Shown here: piece after piece, positions 45,914 through 56,513 of the stretch
How the letters are laid out: each line of letters opens with the position of its first letter
Position numbering within the stretch: the stretch's first letter is position 1
Source: Glaciecola sp. 33A
GTDB taxonomy: Bacteria > Pseudomonadota > Gammaproteobacteria > Enterobacterales > Alteromonadaceae
Direction: 5' to 3'
NCBI RefSeq assembly: GCF_002836745.1
Contig: NZ_PJAR01000044.1
Coordinates: 744,001-808,000, forward strand
Length of the DNA: 64,000 nucleotides
Translations under genes and position numbers: made by a program
Notes under the pieces: model-generated
What the model was told of the DNA's origin: nothing
What the model saw: only the letters and a program-made list of their open reading frames with translations
The model's database searches: none

Positions 45914-48900
45914 ATGAAAAGAATGTTAATAAATGCAACTCAATCTGAAGAGTTGCGTGTAGCCCTTGTAGATGGGCAGAAACTCTACGATTTGGATATT
46001 GAAAGCCCTGGCCACGAGCAGAAAAAAGCAAATATCTATAAAGGCACAATCACACGTGTTGAACCAAGCTTAGAAGCTGCGTTTGTCGACTATGGTGCTG
46101 ACCGCCACGGTTTCCTTCCATTAAAAGAAATTGCAAAAACTTACTTCCCATCTGGTTACAAACTTGAAGGCCGTCCCAACATTAAAGATGTTGTTAGAGA
46201 AGGCACGCAAGTCATTGTTCAAGTTGATAAAGAAGAACGAGGCCAAAAAGGGGCTGCGTTAACAACCTTTATTTCGCTTGCAGGTAGCTATTTGGTCTTA
46301 ATGCCAAATAATCCTCGGGCTGGCGGCATATCGCGAAGAATTGAAGGCGATGAGAGAACTGACCTAAAACAGGCATTAGGTAAATTAGAATTACCTGACA
46401 GTATGGGTTTGATAGTGCGTACTGCCGGCGTTGGTAAATCATATGAAGAGCTACAGTGGGACTTGGGCGTTTTAGTCAATCACTGGTCTAATATCATGAA
46501 GGCGTCAGAGTCTAAACCTGCTCCTTTCTTAATTCATCAAGAAAGTAACGTCATTGTTCGCGCTATTCGAGATTACCTGCGCAGAGACATCGGCGAAATA
46601 CTAATCGACAACCCTGCAGTTTTTGAAAAAGCATTGGCGCACATTGAGCTAGTTCGTCCTGATTTTGTTAGTCGCGTTAAGTTGTACGAAGGCGACGTTC
46701 CATTATTCAGTCACTACCAAATTGAAAGTCAAATTGAGTCAGCATTTCAACGCGAAGTTAGATTACCTTCTGGTGGGTCCATTGTTATTGACCCAACAGA
46801 GGCATTAACTTCTATCGATATCAACTCGGCACGGTCGACTAAAGGCGGTGATATTGAAGAAACTGCGTTCAATACCAATTTAGAAGCCGCTGATGAAATT
46901 TCAAGACAACTGCGTTTACGTGACTTAGGTGGTTTAGTTGTTATCGACTTTATCGATATGACCCCAGTTAAGCATCAACGTGAAGTTGAAAACAGAATGA
47001 AAGATGCAGTCAAACCTGACAGAGCTCGCATTCAACTTGGCCGCATATCTCGTTTCGGTTTACTCGAAATGTCTCGCCAGCGTTTACGCCCGTCTTTAGG
47101 TGAATCTGCCTATCATGTGTGTCCACGTTGCAGCGGGCATGGCACTGTTCGCGGAACAGAGTCTCTTGCACTTTCTGTTTTACGTATTATCGAAGAAGAA
47201 AGCATCAAGGACAATACAGGGCAAATTGAAGCGCAGTTGCCGATTAACGTAGCAACTTATCTGCTTAATGAAAAGCGACATGCATTACTGAGCGTTGAAA
47301 ATCGTCATAACGTTGAGTTATTGATTATTCCAAATCCCAACTTCGAAACACCACATTATGAAATTGTGCGTCGACGTCCGGATGATAAAATTGATGATAT
47401 TAGCTATAATATTGAGTTGGCTCAGGTACCGCAAACTGCTGCAGATACAACGGCTCCTAAAGTGGTTGTGCGAGAAGAGCCAGCGATTTCGGGTATGACG
47501 GCTCCGGTTCAAGCAGCTCCTGCCCCTGTTCCAACCGAAAAGGTTGAAAAAACTGAGAAAGTTGAACCTTCTATTATTACAAAAACCATTGCTTGGTTTA
47601 AATCACTTTTTGAAGAAGAAGAGAAGCAACCTGAGGTGGTAGTGCCGCCGCGTCGCAATAACAATAGAAATAGAAACCAAAATAAGCGCAGTAGAAATAA
47701 TCCTCGAGGAAATCGTCCTGACGGTACTCGTGCAGAGGAAAGTAGCAAGGAAAATACATCTGAAGCTTCTACAGACGGCCAAGATAAGCCACAAGGTGAG
47801 CGTCCTAATAATCGTAAGCGTCGTAATAATAATGATCGTCCAGAACATCAAAAAAGCGAACAACGTAAAACAGCATCTGAAAAACAAGATGAAAAGTCAC
47901 AAGAAAGTGTTGAATTAGCACCTGACACGTCAACACCTAAGCCAGCTAAGAAGAGAGCTCCAGCTGAACGAAGAAAGCGCAGAGACACAAGAAATGCTGT
48001 ACGTGTTAATGACGATTCCCCTGCGCCAGCGCCGGGAAATCAAGCTGAAGCGTCACCGCTGAACAGAACCAGCGACTCTGTTCAACATGACATTGAAAAT
48101 AAGCCGGTAACAAAGGCTGCAGAAGCTATCGTGCAACCGCCATTAGAAGTTGAAGCGGTTGAGCAAGTCGCAGTAGCGTCAACAGATACTGATGCTAACA
48201 CCTCAGATGCTCACACCTCAGACGCTCACACCTCAGACGCTCACACCTCAGACGTTGGCAACTCTGACGATAACGATGTATCTAAAGGTGAAACAGAGGC
48301 ACCTCGTGGCAGAGGACGACGCTCACCGAGACACGTCAGAGCTGCAGGACAACGTCGCAAGAAAGATAAAGACGAGAAAACCACTTCAGACGGCGCCGAC
48401 GATGCTAATTCTGTGCAAGATGAATTGCAATTTGACGAGCCTATTGCTAAGGCTTCTAGCCAGCCGAGTGACACTAACAGTGCTGAAGACGCAGCACAAA
48501 CGGCGTCTCCTGAGCCTGTTCAAAAGGAAATTGAGCTAGATGCTAGTGTCACTTCTATAGCAGCTGTAAGCACTAATGCAGAAGCAGTTGTAGAGACAGC
48601 ACCAGCAGCGGCTATAGAAACAGCACCTGAAGCAGTCGTAGAAACAGCGCCAGCAGACCTTGTAGAAACAACGTCAGAGGCAGTTGTAGAAGCGGCGCCA
48701 GAAGCAACTGTAGAAGCAGCGCCAGAAGCAACTGTAGAAGCAGTGCCAGAAGCAGCTGTAGAAGCAGCGCCAGAAGCAACTGTAGAAGCAGCGCCAGAAG
48801 CAGCACCAGAAGCTGTTGTAGAAGAAGCACCTGAGGCAGTTGTAACAACAGCACCAGAGTCAGTTGTAACAGCAGCATCAGAGGCAGTTGTAGAAACAGC

Positions 48901-49180
48901 ACCGGAAGGAGTTGCAGAAACAGCACCCGCGCCGGTAAAAGCGCAAACCAAGGTAAAAGAAACCAAGGCTCGAGTTCCTTATGTTAGGGTTGCAGTTAAG
49001 ACTGCGTCTCATCCTATGGCAACACCGGCAAAAATCGATATGCCATCGGAACCACAAATAGTTCACGCCATTTCTGATGATCTTAGAGGTAATGTGGGAC
49101 TCGGTGGTAAATCAGCGGTTGTTGCGAATTCAAAGTCGCAAGCTAGTTCGCCGATGAAGAATACCACTTCTGGTTCATAA
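45914..49180 (+). CDS. rne: ribonuclease E
   Basis: RNase E starts mRNA decay and processes rRNA and tRNA. The 1088-residue protein has the S1 RNA-binding domain (about 35-125), the DNase-I-like catalytic core with metal aspartates near 303 ([11 protein letters not shown]) and 346 (VVIDFIDM), and the zinc-link CPRCSGHG near 404. Past residue 530 it is disordered: an amphipathic helix ([13 protein letters not shown], about 555-567) that should bind the membrane, arginine-rich RNA-binding stretches, a TSDAH repeat and a long Ala/Glu/Val repeat, then a short conserved end probably contacting PNPase. The start is shown by [17 protein letters not shown]. Confidence 0.97.
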   Translation: MKRMLINATQSEELRVALVDGQKLYDLDIESPGHEQKKANIYKGTITRVEPSLEAAFVDYGADRHGFLPLKEIAKTYFPSGYKLEGRPNIKDVVREGTQVIVQVDKEERGQKGAALTTFISLAGSYLVLMPNNPRAGGISRRIEGDERTDLKQALGKLELPDSMGLIVRTAGVGKSYEELQWDLGVLVNHWSNIMKASESKPAPFLIHQESNVIVRAIRDYLRRDIGEILIDNPAVFEKALAHIELVRPDFVSRVKLYEGDVPLFSHYQIESQIESAFQREVRLPSGGSIVIDPTEALTSIDINSARSTKGGDIEETAFNTNLEAADEISRQLRLRDLGGLVVIDFIDMTPVKHQREVENRMKDAVKPDRARIQLGRISRFGLLEMSRQRLRPSLGESAYHVCPRCSGHGTVRGTESLALSVLRIIEEESIKDNTGQIEAQLPINVATYLLNEKRHALLSVENRHNVELLIIPNPNFETPHYEIVRRRPDDKIDDISYNIELAQVPQTAADTTAPKVVVREEPAISGMTAPVQAAPAPVPTEKVEKTEKVEPSIITKTIAWFKSLFEEEEKQPEVVVPPRRNNNRNRNQNKRSRNNPRGNRPDGTRAEESSKENTSEASTDGQDKPQGERPNNRKRRNNNDRPEHQKSEQRKTASEKQDEKSQESVELAPDTSTPKPAKKRAPAERRKRRDTRNAVRVNDDSPAPAPGNQAEASPLNRTSDSVQHDIENKPVTKAAEAIVQPPLEVEAVEQVAVASTDTDANTSDAHTSDAHTSDAHTSDVGNSDDNDVSKGETEAPRGRGRRSPRHVRAAGQRRKKDKDEKTTSDGADDANSVQDELQFDEPIAKASSQPSDTNSAEDAAQTASPEPVQKEIELDASVTSIAAVSTNAEAVVETAPAAAIETAPEAVVETAPADLVETTSEAVVEAAPEATVEAAPEATVEAVPEAAVEAAPEATVEAAPEAAPEAVVEEAPEAVVTTAPESVVTAASEAVVETAPEGVAETAPAPVKAQTKVKETKARVPYVRVAVKTASHPMATPAKIDMPSEPQIVHAISDDLRGNVGLGGKSAVVANSKSQASSPMKNTTSGS
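48191..48250 (+). repeat. 15-bp in-frame tandem repeat in rne (TSDAH unit)
   Basis: Four consecutive 15-base units of the type GATGCTCACACCTCA, the first slightly different, encode [20 protein letters not shown]. The near identity at DNA level suggests recent expansion by slippage. Confidence 0.9.
48581..48931 (+). repeat. Ala/Glu/Val-rich degenerate repeat region in rne
   Basis: About 350 bases encode 14 or so variants of an eight-residue unit such as [16 protein letters not shown] or EAVVTTAP, with a 24-base period at DNA level. The region is acidic and likely disordered or helical. Low complexity also opens long antisense reading frames, which are artefacts. Confidence 0.85.
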
Positions 49181-49200
49181 TGCTTATTTGAGGCAGATAC

Positions 49201-49234
49201 AAAAAAGCAGAATCAATTGATTCTGCTTTTTTTT
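49201..49234. terminator. bidirectional terminator between rne and DUF2058 gene
   Basis: A perfect palindrome, AAAAAAGCAGAATCAA followed by its complement, ending in eight Ts. It serves the convergent rne and DUF2058 genes. Confidence 0.88.
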
Positions 49235-49281
49235 GCTTAAAGAAAAACTAACTTACCAACAACATTGAACTGCTTGATTAG

Positions 49282-49836
49282 CTACCAGGTCAAGTCGTCA
49301 GGAATATCGTAATCAGCATACCAATCGTTATCTTCAGTACTCTCTTTATCTTCTGGTAGTTCTGTTGCTTGGTATATCACAGACTCAGGAGTACGCTCTT
49401 TTATCTTGTCGGCAACAGGCGTTGGCACCAGCTCATACACATCGGATTCACAGCTAACAACCGATAATCGGCCTTGTGTAACAAGTTTATGCGTGTTTTT
49501 ATCAACGTACATGCGTTTAACAAGGTTATTGTCAGTGAAGTTCAACACAACATCACCTTTACGACGGGCTTGTGCGTTAACTTTTATTAAGTTGACAACT
49601 TGCGCAATAATTTCTTTGCGCAATCTTTCATTACGTTGCTCTTGGCTAAGTAATCGATCTTTTTCCTGCTTAGCTGAGAGCGCAACAGCCGCCGCTTTTT
49701 TAGAGTCGCTCTCTATTTCTTGATTATTGCGCTGCTTTGCTTTGACCTGTTTGTGCTTTTCCTGCTTAATTTTCTTTGCTTTATTTTTATCAGCTAAACC
49801 TGCTTTAAGCAGCTGTTCTTGTAACGATAATGCCAT
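49282..49836 (-). CDS. DUF2058 (YaiL-like) nucleoid/ribosome-associated protein
   Basis: A 184-residue protein of the DUF2058 family. The first half (MALSLQEQLLKAGLADKNKA...) is a highly charged lysine- and glutamine-rich coiled-coil-like segment; the second half is a compact domain with NFTDNNLVKRMYVD. Function is not established. It lies 9 bases after the topA stop, so it may share the topA transcript. Confidence 0.85.
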   Translation of the reverse strand: MALSLQEQLLKAGLADKNKAKKIKQEKHKQVKAKQRNNQEIESDSKKAAAVALSAKQEKDRLLSQEQRNERLRKEIIAQVVNLIKVNAQARRKGDVVLNFTDNNLVKRMYVDKNTHKLVTQGRLSVVSCESDVYELVPTPVADKIKERTPESVIYQATELPEDKESTEDNDWYADYDIPDDLTW

Positions 49837-49845
49837 TGTTATTCT

Positions 49846-52488
49846 CTATATTTTCGCTTTCTTACGTTTGTCGTCGACAACCCATTTGCCCTTTTCATAC
49901 CATGCAGACCAGCCAGTTGCTTTACTTTTATCGTCTTCTGACATCACATACTGCTGCTTGGTTTTACGACTAAATCGAACAATCGACGGATTTTTATCTG
50001 GATCCGCTTTTGGTGCATCAGCTAAATAATAAAACTTGGGCGAAATTCGATCTCTAAAACGCGCTAACTCTGCAACTCGTGGCGCTCGTGTTTCGCGTGA
50101 TTTAGGGAATGTATGAGCGGCTAAGAAAAGTCCCGCGGCACCATCTCTTAATACAAAGTGAGCTTCTGATTTTTCGCATTCTAATTCGGGTAAAAATACC
50201 GGATCTTCTTTCGGCGGAGCGGCTTCCCCGCTGCGTAACAGTTTACGCGTGTTTTTGCATTCTTCGTTAGTACAACCAAAGTATTTGCCAAATCGACCAT
50301 TTTTGAGTTCCATGTCACCACCACATTTATCGCACTCGATAATGGGGCCATCATAGCCTTTTATTTTAAACGTTCCTTGCTCAACAAAAACACCATCACA
50401 TGTGGGCGCATTACCGCACACATGTAGCTTACGTTTTTCGTCCACCAAGTAACTGTCCATCGCCGTACCACACTTATCACAACGACGTTTAGCGCGTAAT
50501 ACCTCAGTTTCTAATTCTTCTTCATCGTCAACCTTAATTACCTCATCTCCAGGGGTAAGATTCATCGTGTTGGCGCACTTTTCTTTGGGCGGTAAATTAT
50601 AGCCTGAACAGCCTAAGAAAACGCCTGTACTAGCGGTTCGCATATTCATTTCACGCGAGCATTTACTACATTCAATATCCACAGGAACTGGCTGGTTCAG
50701 TTTCATACCGCCATTTTCCACTGGTTTTTCTGCAATTTCTAGTTGCTCGGAAAACTCAGAATAAAAATCATCTAAAACGCTCTTCCATTTAGTTTCACCA
50801 TGCGCAATATCATCTAATCGCTGCTCCATCTTAGCGGTGAAATCAAAGCTGATGAGATCGGAGAAGTTTTCGACCAATCTGTCATTAACTATCTCCCCCA
50901 TTTTTTCAGCGTAAAAACGCTTGCTGTCCAACTTAACGTAGCCACGGTCTTGAATAGTAGAAATGATACTCGCGTAGGTTGAAGGACGACCAATGCCGCG
51001 TTTTTCAAGTTCTCTAACTAATGATGCTTCGTTAAATCGGGCAATCGGTTTTGTAAAGTGTTGTTTAGGATCCAATTCGATTAGCTTGAGTTTGTCGCCT
51101 TGCTTCACGTTTGGCAGTAAAAGTTCATTGTCTCCTTTGCGTTTTATTTGCGGTTGCACCACAGTCCAACCATCAAATAATAACACTCTCCCCTTTGCGG
51201 TTAGTTCATAGCCGTTGGCTTCAACTCGGATAGTGGTGGCATCATATTTTGCTGGTGTCATCTGACATGCAACAAATTGTCGCCAAATGAGCTCATAGAG
51301 ACGCTGAGCATCTCTTTCAACTTCCTTGAGTGAATCTGCCTTGATAGTCACGTTCGACGGTCTAATGGCTTCATGTGCCTCTTGAGCGCCATCCTTACTG
51401 CCATAAATGAGTGGATCGCTTGGTAAATACTGAACACCAAAATTCTTCTGAATATATTGGCGACAGCCTTCCACAGCGTCTTTGCTCAAATTAGTCGAGT
51501 CAGTCCTCATGTATGTAATATACCCAGCCTCGTATAAGCGCTGCGCCATTGTCATGGTTTTCTTTACGCCGTATCCAAGACGAGTGCTTGCTGCTTGCTG
51601 CAACGTTGATGTGATAAAAGGCGCTGACGGCCGACTTTGTGTTGGTTTAGACTCGCGGCTAGCAACAGTGTACTCAGCAGACTCCAATGCACTAACTGCG
51701 ACATCAGCTTGTGTTTTATTGACCGGTTTGAACGCAACGCCATTGTGTTTTGCGACTAACATGTTCAATGCATCTTTTGTTTGCGTAGTTAGGTCCGCTT
51801 GAATATCCCAAAACTCTTCCGGTACAAAAATTTTAATTTCCCGTTCGCGTTCAACAACAAGACGCACTGCAACCGATTGCACTCTGCCTGCAGACAGACC
51901 ACGAGCGACTTTTTTCCATAATAAAGGAGACACCATAAAACCAACAACACGATCTAAGAAACGGCGTGCTTGCTGCGCGTTTACCCGGTTAATATTTACC
52001 ACGCCAGGGTCAGCAAAAGCCTCTTGTATTGCGTTTTTGGTAATTTCGTTAAACACGACTCGTTGAAATGTTTTTCCTTTACTGTCTAGCAGTTCTTGAA
52101 GATGCCAGGCGATAGCTTCTCCCTCCCTATCCAAATCCGTTGCAAGATAGATAGTGTCAGCATCTTTGGCTAATTTCTTTAACTCTGCGACAACTTTTTC
52201 TTTACCCTGCAAAATTTGATAATGTGCCATCCAGTTTTGTTTTGGATCAACTCCCATGCGGTCAACGAGTTTTTGATACTCAAAATCTTTTAGGTATGCA
52301 GCTTTCTTTTTTTCCGTCCACTGGTTTAGTTCTTTCGCTGGTTTTTTAGGCTCAACTCTCCCTAATGCCTTAGTTGGAAGATCTCGCACGTGACCAACGC
52401 TCGATTTAACAATAAAATCTTTACCTAGATATTTATTAATTGTTTTCGCTTTGGCCGGTGACTCTACTATTACCAGTGATTTACCCAT
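49846..52488 (-). CDS. topA: DNA topoisomerase I
   Basis: TopA relaxes negative supercoils. The 880-residue protein has the Toprim start ([19 protein letters not shown]) with [15 protein letters not shown], the active-site tyrosine in [14 protein letters not shown] at about residue 320, and three C-terminal zinc-finger groups ([24 protein letters not shown]) followed by two zinc-ribbon-like domains that end in a basic tail. Length is close to E. coli TopA (865). Confidence 0.98.
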   Translation of the reverse strand: MGKSLVIVESPAKAKTINKYLGKDFIVKSSVGHVRDLPTKALGRVEPKKPAKELNQWTEKKKAAYLKDFEYQKLVDRMGVDPKQNWMAHYQILQGKEKVVAELKKLAKDADTIYLATDLDREGEAIAWHLQELLDSKGKTFQRVVFNEITKNAIQEAFADPGVVNINRVNAQQARRFLDRVVGFMVSPLLWKKVARGLSAGRVQSVAVRLVVEREREIKIFVPEEFWDIQADLTTQTKDALNMLVAKHNGVAFKPVNKTQADVAVSALESAEYTVASRESKPTQSRPSAPFITSTLQQAASTRLGYGVKKTMTMAQRLYEAGYITYMRTDSTNLSKDAVEGCRQYIQKNFGVQYLPSDPLIYGSKDGAQEAHEAIRPSNVTIKADSLKEVERDAQRLYELIWRQFVACQMTPAKYDATTIRVEANGYELTAKGRVLLFDGWTVVQPQIKRKGDNELLLPNVKQGDKLKLIELDPKQHFTKPIARFNEASLVRELEKRGIGRPSTYASIISTIQDRGYVKLDSKRFYAEKMGEIVNDRLVENFSDLISFDFTAKMEQRLDDIAHGETKWKSVLDDFYSEFSEQLEIAEKPVENGGMKLNQPVPVDIECSKCSREMNMRTASTGVFLGCSGYNLPPKEKCANTMNLTPGDEVIKVDDEEELETEVLRAKRRCDKCGTAMDSYLVDEKRKLHVCGNAPTCDGVFVEQGTFKIKGYDGPIIECDKCGGDMELKNGRFGKYFGCTNEECKNTRKLLRSGEAAPPKEDPVFLPELECEKSEAHFVLRDGAAGLFLAAHTFPKSRETRAPRVAELARFRDRISPKFYYLADAPKADPDKNPSIVRFSRKTKQQYVMSEDDKSKATGWSAWYEKGKWVVDDKRKKAKI

Positions 52489-52673
52489 TTATGGAAAGAA
52501 CCTTATGAAATACAGTGATTTATTTATAAAAAGCGTCTAACGCTATTAACAATTTTATTAATTTCCTTTTTAACATATATCTACAAAGTGAATAGAAAAC
52601 AAGTTGTTCCACATACTTATATTTTAAAAATAACTAAACTCTTTGTTTTTTATGACTTTTTCATATTTATGAA

Positions 52674-52701
52674 TTGGCATGCTAAAAAAATTGCGTATAC
52701 T
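52674..52701 (+). promoter_or_regulatory. sigma70-type promoter for astB
   Basis: TTGGCA (52674-52679) and TATACT (52696-52701) with a 16-base spacer. It would give a leader of about 95 bases before astB. The rest of the 313-base gap between topA and astB (52489-52801) is AT-rich, with nothing else I can identify. Confidence 0.6.
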
Positions 52702-52801
52702 TTGTCTGCAGTTCGCTCAACTAACACGATTCTTTATCTGCTTTTACTCAGCAAACCTAGCTGACTTGAGCACACATAAGGTAACTATTGGAGATGCATA
52801 A

Positions 52802-54139
52802 ATGAAGCAATTTGAAGCTAACTTTGACGGTCTAGTCGGTCCCACTCACAATTATGCTGGCTTATCTTTCGGCAATGTTGCATCGAAAAGCAACGCTAAT
52901 GGGGTAAGTAAACCAAAACAAGCGGCATTACAAGGTCTCCAAAAGATGAAAGCCCTCGCCGATATGGGTATGGTACAAGGCGTTCTAGCACCACAAGAAA
53001 GACCTGACATTTATGCACTTCGCAGACTTGGATTTAGCGGTAGCGATGCAAACGTAATGCAGCAAGCGTATAAGCAGGCACCGCATATTTTTTTAGCCTC
53101 TTGTTCAGCCTCTAGTATGTGGACAGCAAACGCGGCAACAGTCTCGCCAAGCGGTGATACTGCCGATGCTAAAATACACTTCACGCCAGCCAATTTAACC
53201 AACAAATACCATCGTTCATTAGAGCCTCAGGTAACGGGTAATATATTAAAAGCAACGTTTGCCGATCCTGACTATTTCGCGCATCATGAACATTTGCCAG
53301 ACAACGAACATTTCGGTGATGAAGGTGCTGCAAATCACACCCGCTTGTGTCAAGAATATGGTGGTAATGGTGTCGAATTATTTGTATTTGGTCGCTATGC
53401 CTTTGATGAGTCAAAACCAGCACCACAAAAATACCCAGCTCGACAGACCTATGAGGCGTGTGAAGCTGTCGCACGACTACATGGTTTAAGCGAAAATAAT
53501 GTTGTATTTGCACAGCAAAACCCGGAGGTTATTGACGCCGGTGTTTTTCACAATGACGTTATCGCGGTGGGTAACCAAAATGTGTTGTTTTATCATCAAC
53601 AGGCTTTCTTAAACACGCAAAAAATGCGGACGGAAATACTTCAAAAATTTGGTTCCGACGACTTTCATTTTATTGAAGTACCAGACACTGAGGTATCTGT
53701 TGCCGATGCAGTTAAAACCTATTTATTTAATACCCAAGTTATTCGCTTACCTAATGGAAACATGGCGATCATTGCGCCAAAAGAATGTGAAAATAATGTG
53801 GCGGTATCTGCCTATCTAGCAAAACTCGTCACCTTAAATACGCCCATAAAAGAAGTGCATTATTTTGACGTAAAACAGAGTATGCAAAACGGGGGTGGAC
53901 CTGCTTGTTTGAGACTCAGAGTAGCGATGACAGAAGTCGAAAAGGACAAAGTAAATCAGCATACTTTGATTAATCAGAGCAGCTATAACGGACTATGTAA
54001 ATGGGTTAACAAGCACTATCGTGACGAGTTACATGTTGCTGATTTAATCGATCCACAGCTCTTAATAGAATCGCGTACTGCACTTGACGAACTTACTCAA
54101 ATTTTACACCTTGGGAGCGTATATCGTTTCCAAAACTAG
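52802..54139 (+). CDS. astB: N-succinylarginine dihydrolase
   Basis: AstB is the second enzyme of the arginine succinyltransferase pathway; it splits succinylarginine into succinylornithine, CO2 and two ammonia. The 445-residue protein has [19 protein letters not shown] at the start and the catalytic cysteine in [13 protein letters not shown]. The length is typical. No other ast gene is in the window, so the operon is split in this genome. Confidence 0.96.
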   Translation: MKQFEANFDGLVGPTHNYAGLSFGNVASKSNANGVSKPKQAALQGLQKMKALADMGMVQGVLAPQERPDIYALRRLGFSGSDANVMQQAYKQAPHIFLASCSASSMWTANAATVSPSGDTADAKIHFTPANLTNKYHRSLEPQVTGNILKATFADPDYFAHHEHLPDNEHFGDEGAANHTRLCQEYGGNGVELFVFGRYAFDESKPAPQKYPARQTYEACEAVARLHGLSENNVVFAQQNPEVIDAGVFHNDVIAVGNQNVLFYHQQAFLNTQKMRTEILQKFGSDDFHFIEVPDTEVSVADAVKTYLFNTQVIRLPNGNMAIIAPKECENNVAVSAYLAKLVTLNTPIKEVHYFDVKQSMQNGGGPACLRLRVAMTEVEKDKVNQHTLINQSSYNGLCKWVNKHYRDELHVADLIDPQLLIESRTALDELTQILHLGSVYRFQN

Positions 54140-54143
54140 AACA

Positions 54144-54179
54144 AAAAAACCGCTAAACTCTACTTCAGCGGTTTTTTTA
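54144..54179. terminator. terminator after astB
   Basis: AACCGCT pairs with AGCGGTT, with a 12-base loop, followed by seven Ts on the plus strand. The A-run on the other side makes it usable by the convergent Ig-lipoprotein gene. Confidence 0.8.
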
Positions 54180-54193
54180 TTAGTTAACTTACC

Positions 54194-56377
54194 TTAGTTT
54201 GGATCTGTGCAAGTTGAACCAAAACCGAATGGATTCGAGGGCGGCTGATTGACCTCACTAGCAATGTCGGTGGTTGCAATTGGCAGGATCAAGGTCTGGC
54301 TATCTCTCGCTTCACTACCCGAACTTTGCCCAAAAACGGATACTTCGACTCCAACCCACACGGCAAACTGCTTAGGATATCTTAGCTCAAGCGTTGCTTG
54401 ACCTGCAGCATTAGTGCGAGAAATACTGTCTTTAAAACTAATAGTACCAATGATACCTGGTGTTAGCTCTCCATCATTGTTGGTATCTTCACCTGCATCC
54501 AAACGCCCATTGTTGTTAAGATCTTCGTTTGCGCACTCTATTGTCGTAGCAGCAAACCATATTTCATTATCAGCATCCCAAATCCATACACCCTTTCTAT
54601 AAGAGCCATCGTTAACCAACTTTATTGGCGTTGCTGAAGCGGTTAACGCAGCACTCTCAACTGGACGTCCAACGGAATCACTCACAAACACGGCAAATTC
54701 TTTTAGGTATGTTGAAGGGTCTTGGTCTTCAATTTCATTACCGGTTCCAATCGAGATATCAAAGGCTCTGTCGCCGACAGTTAGATCAACCTGCCCCACG
54801 ACACCGTCTGCTGTCGCTTGTATGGTTACGCCATCTTCAGGGCTAACCGCATTTGATGTGTATACAGTAGACGCAATTCCATCACTGCCAGTGGTTGCGC
54901 TGTTTGGTTCAATGCTGCCACCGTTAGAATCAATTAAAGTAAAATCAACCACTTTGCCTTTTACTAGGTTGCCACTTGGGTCACGAACAACAGCACTAAT
55001 GGTGCTAGTCTGTCCCTCAGGACCAATCAAGTCAGGTGTAGCGTCAACAAATACGCTTTGAACTTGCGTTGCAATAAATTCAATATTTGCTCGCGCTGTA
55101 ACTCTGTTGCCGTCTGCATCGGTACCTGATGCTGAAATTGAGGCTGGACCTGCAAACTCTGAACGAATACTGACGGATGCAGTCCCCGCCGAATCCGTCG
55201 TCACTGTTGGTGTTGCTATAATGCCACGAGAGGTGGTAATCGTAACTGAGCCTCCTACAAAAGCAGCATTATTTTTAAACCAACGAATTGATAGGCTTTG
55301 ATCCGTTTGCAGGGGAACATCTGCTTCTGGCAATGATGAAAATGAAAAGTCATCTTGTTGGACTGTCATTTGTAACGAACCGAAAGCATTTAATGCTGAA
55401 GCACTAATCGTCCCTTGACCTGATGAAATCGCGGTAAAATTAACCGTAACTTGACCATTAGCACCGGTGATCGGAGCGATATTATCTAACTGTCCAACAT
55501 CGGTTGAAAGCGTTAATTGCTGCCCCGATATACCAATACCCGACGAATCTACCAAGTTGAATGTGATCGGCGCCTGGTCATTTATAATCACTGAGCTAGC
55601 ACCGTTGATGTTAATCTCCGTACCGACAACATCTACTGACAACGAGTCAGTTAATGATGCTGTACTTGCTGTAACGTTAATCAATCTATTACTGCGGTTA
55701 TTCTCAGTCGTTAATGTTGCAGTGGCCTTACCATCTGGCCCTGTCGAGCCTGAAACACTCTCTATTGATGAACCAGCGTCTGCAGAGAACGCAACCACAA
55801 CACCTTCTAACAACACGTTTTGTTCATTTTTGACAACCGCAATTAATTCTACCTTGTCATCACCGCTGGAAGCCATTTGCACTTGTGTTGCAAACAGTTC
55901 TAATGATGCTGGCACTATTTGAACTTCCTGAATACCTGCGGAACTAAATCCTACAGTGCCTGATGCGCCCGCTTCTATGCTTGCGCTAACAACACCGTCG
56001 CCACGCAAACTACCGACCTCAAGGCCAATAACAGCGATACCGTCAGCATTAGTCAACGCGGTTGCGGTGTCATTATTGAATGTTGCTAAATTGACTTGGC
56101 TTAGCGAAAAAGTAACTAACACGTCATTAATAATGCCACCGTTGGTAGCGGTTAATGTTGTCGTAATAATTAATGGATTACCTTCACTCAACTCGTTAGC
56201 TGCATTGCCCTGATTATCTGCAATACTTACAGCTACCGAATAAGTGGCGACCAGATCAGGGTCAGGTGTCGTTGTAGGACCACCGCCATCTCTAGTTAAA
56301 GATTCCTCTCCGCCACCGCACGCAAAAAGCATAATGGAGGTGGTGCACACTACTAAAAATTTTATTAACGCCTTCAT
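54194..56377 (-). CDS. multi-domain bacterial Ig-like surface lipoprotein
   Basis: A 727-residue protein with a lipoprotein signal ending LFAC followed by GGGEE, a short Pro/Thr linker, and about five Ig-like repeats of 90-100 residues. Each repeat has features such as TNADGIAVIGL, GPDGKATATL, GANGQVTVNF, DSAGTASVSI and GSDGIASTVY (the G-x-A/T-x-x-x pattern of Big_1/invasin-type domains). Near residue 640 there are paired calcium-loop-like motifs, DLNNNGRLDAGED and DTNNDGELTPG. It resembles outer-surface or adhesin-type proteins, but ligand and role are unknown. It has its own AGGG ribosome site. Confidence 0.8.
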   Translation of the reverse strand: MKALIKFLVVCTTSIMLFACGGGEESLTRDGGGPTTTPDPDLVATYSVAVSIADNQGNAANELSEGNPLIITTTLTATNGGIINDVLVTFSLSQVNLATFNNDTATALTNADGIAVIGLEVGSLRGDGVVSASIEAGASGTVGFSSAGIQEVQIVPASLELFATQVQMASSGDDKVELIAVVKNEQNVLLEGVVVAFSADAGSSIESVSGSTGPDGKATATLTTENNRSNRLINVTASTASLTDSLSVDVVGTEININGASSVIINDQAPITFNLVDSSGIGISGQQLTLSTDVGQLDNIAPITGANGQVTVNFTAISSGQGTISASALNAFGSLQMTVQQDDFSFSSLPEADVPLQTDQSLSIRWFKNNAAFVGGSVTITTSRGIIATPTVTTDSAGTASVSIRSEFAGPASISASGTDADGNRVTARANIEFIATQVQSVFVDATPDLIGPEGQTSTISAVVRDPSGNLVKGKVVDFTLIDSNGGSIEPNSATTGSDGIASTVYTSNAVSPEDGVTIQATADGVVGQVDLTVGDRAFDISIGTGNEIEDQDPSTYLKEFAVFVSDSVGRPVESAALTASATPIKLVNDGSYRKGVWIWDADNEIWFAATTIECANEDLNNNGRLDAGEDTNNDGELTPGIIGTISFKDSISRTNAAGQATLELRYPKQFAVWVGVEVSVFGQSSGSEARDSQTLILPIATTDIASEVNQPPSNPFGFGSTCTDPN

Positions 56378-56513
56378 TTAAAATACCCTACTGAGTTCTC
56401 GCTAGTAAATTAGCCAATTAACAGGTCACCAAAACAAAATATGTTTAGCTTTGACTCAAGAATTGGTAGTCTTTGGGTATACAGACATATAACGAAAATA
56501 AAAAGGTCTATAA

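Noticed and set aside
45741-46049. 102-codon minus-strand frame across the rne start
   Set aside because: Shadow of the rne leader and first codons; no start signal, and it overlaps the well-supported RNase E N-terminus.
48520-48966. 148-codon minus-strand frame opposite the rne tail (and a second one at 48612-48926)
   Set aside because: It arises from the Ala/Glu/Val repeats of rne read in antisense; the composition is low-complexity, with no ribosome site or family match.
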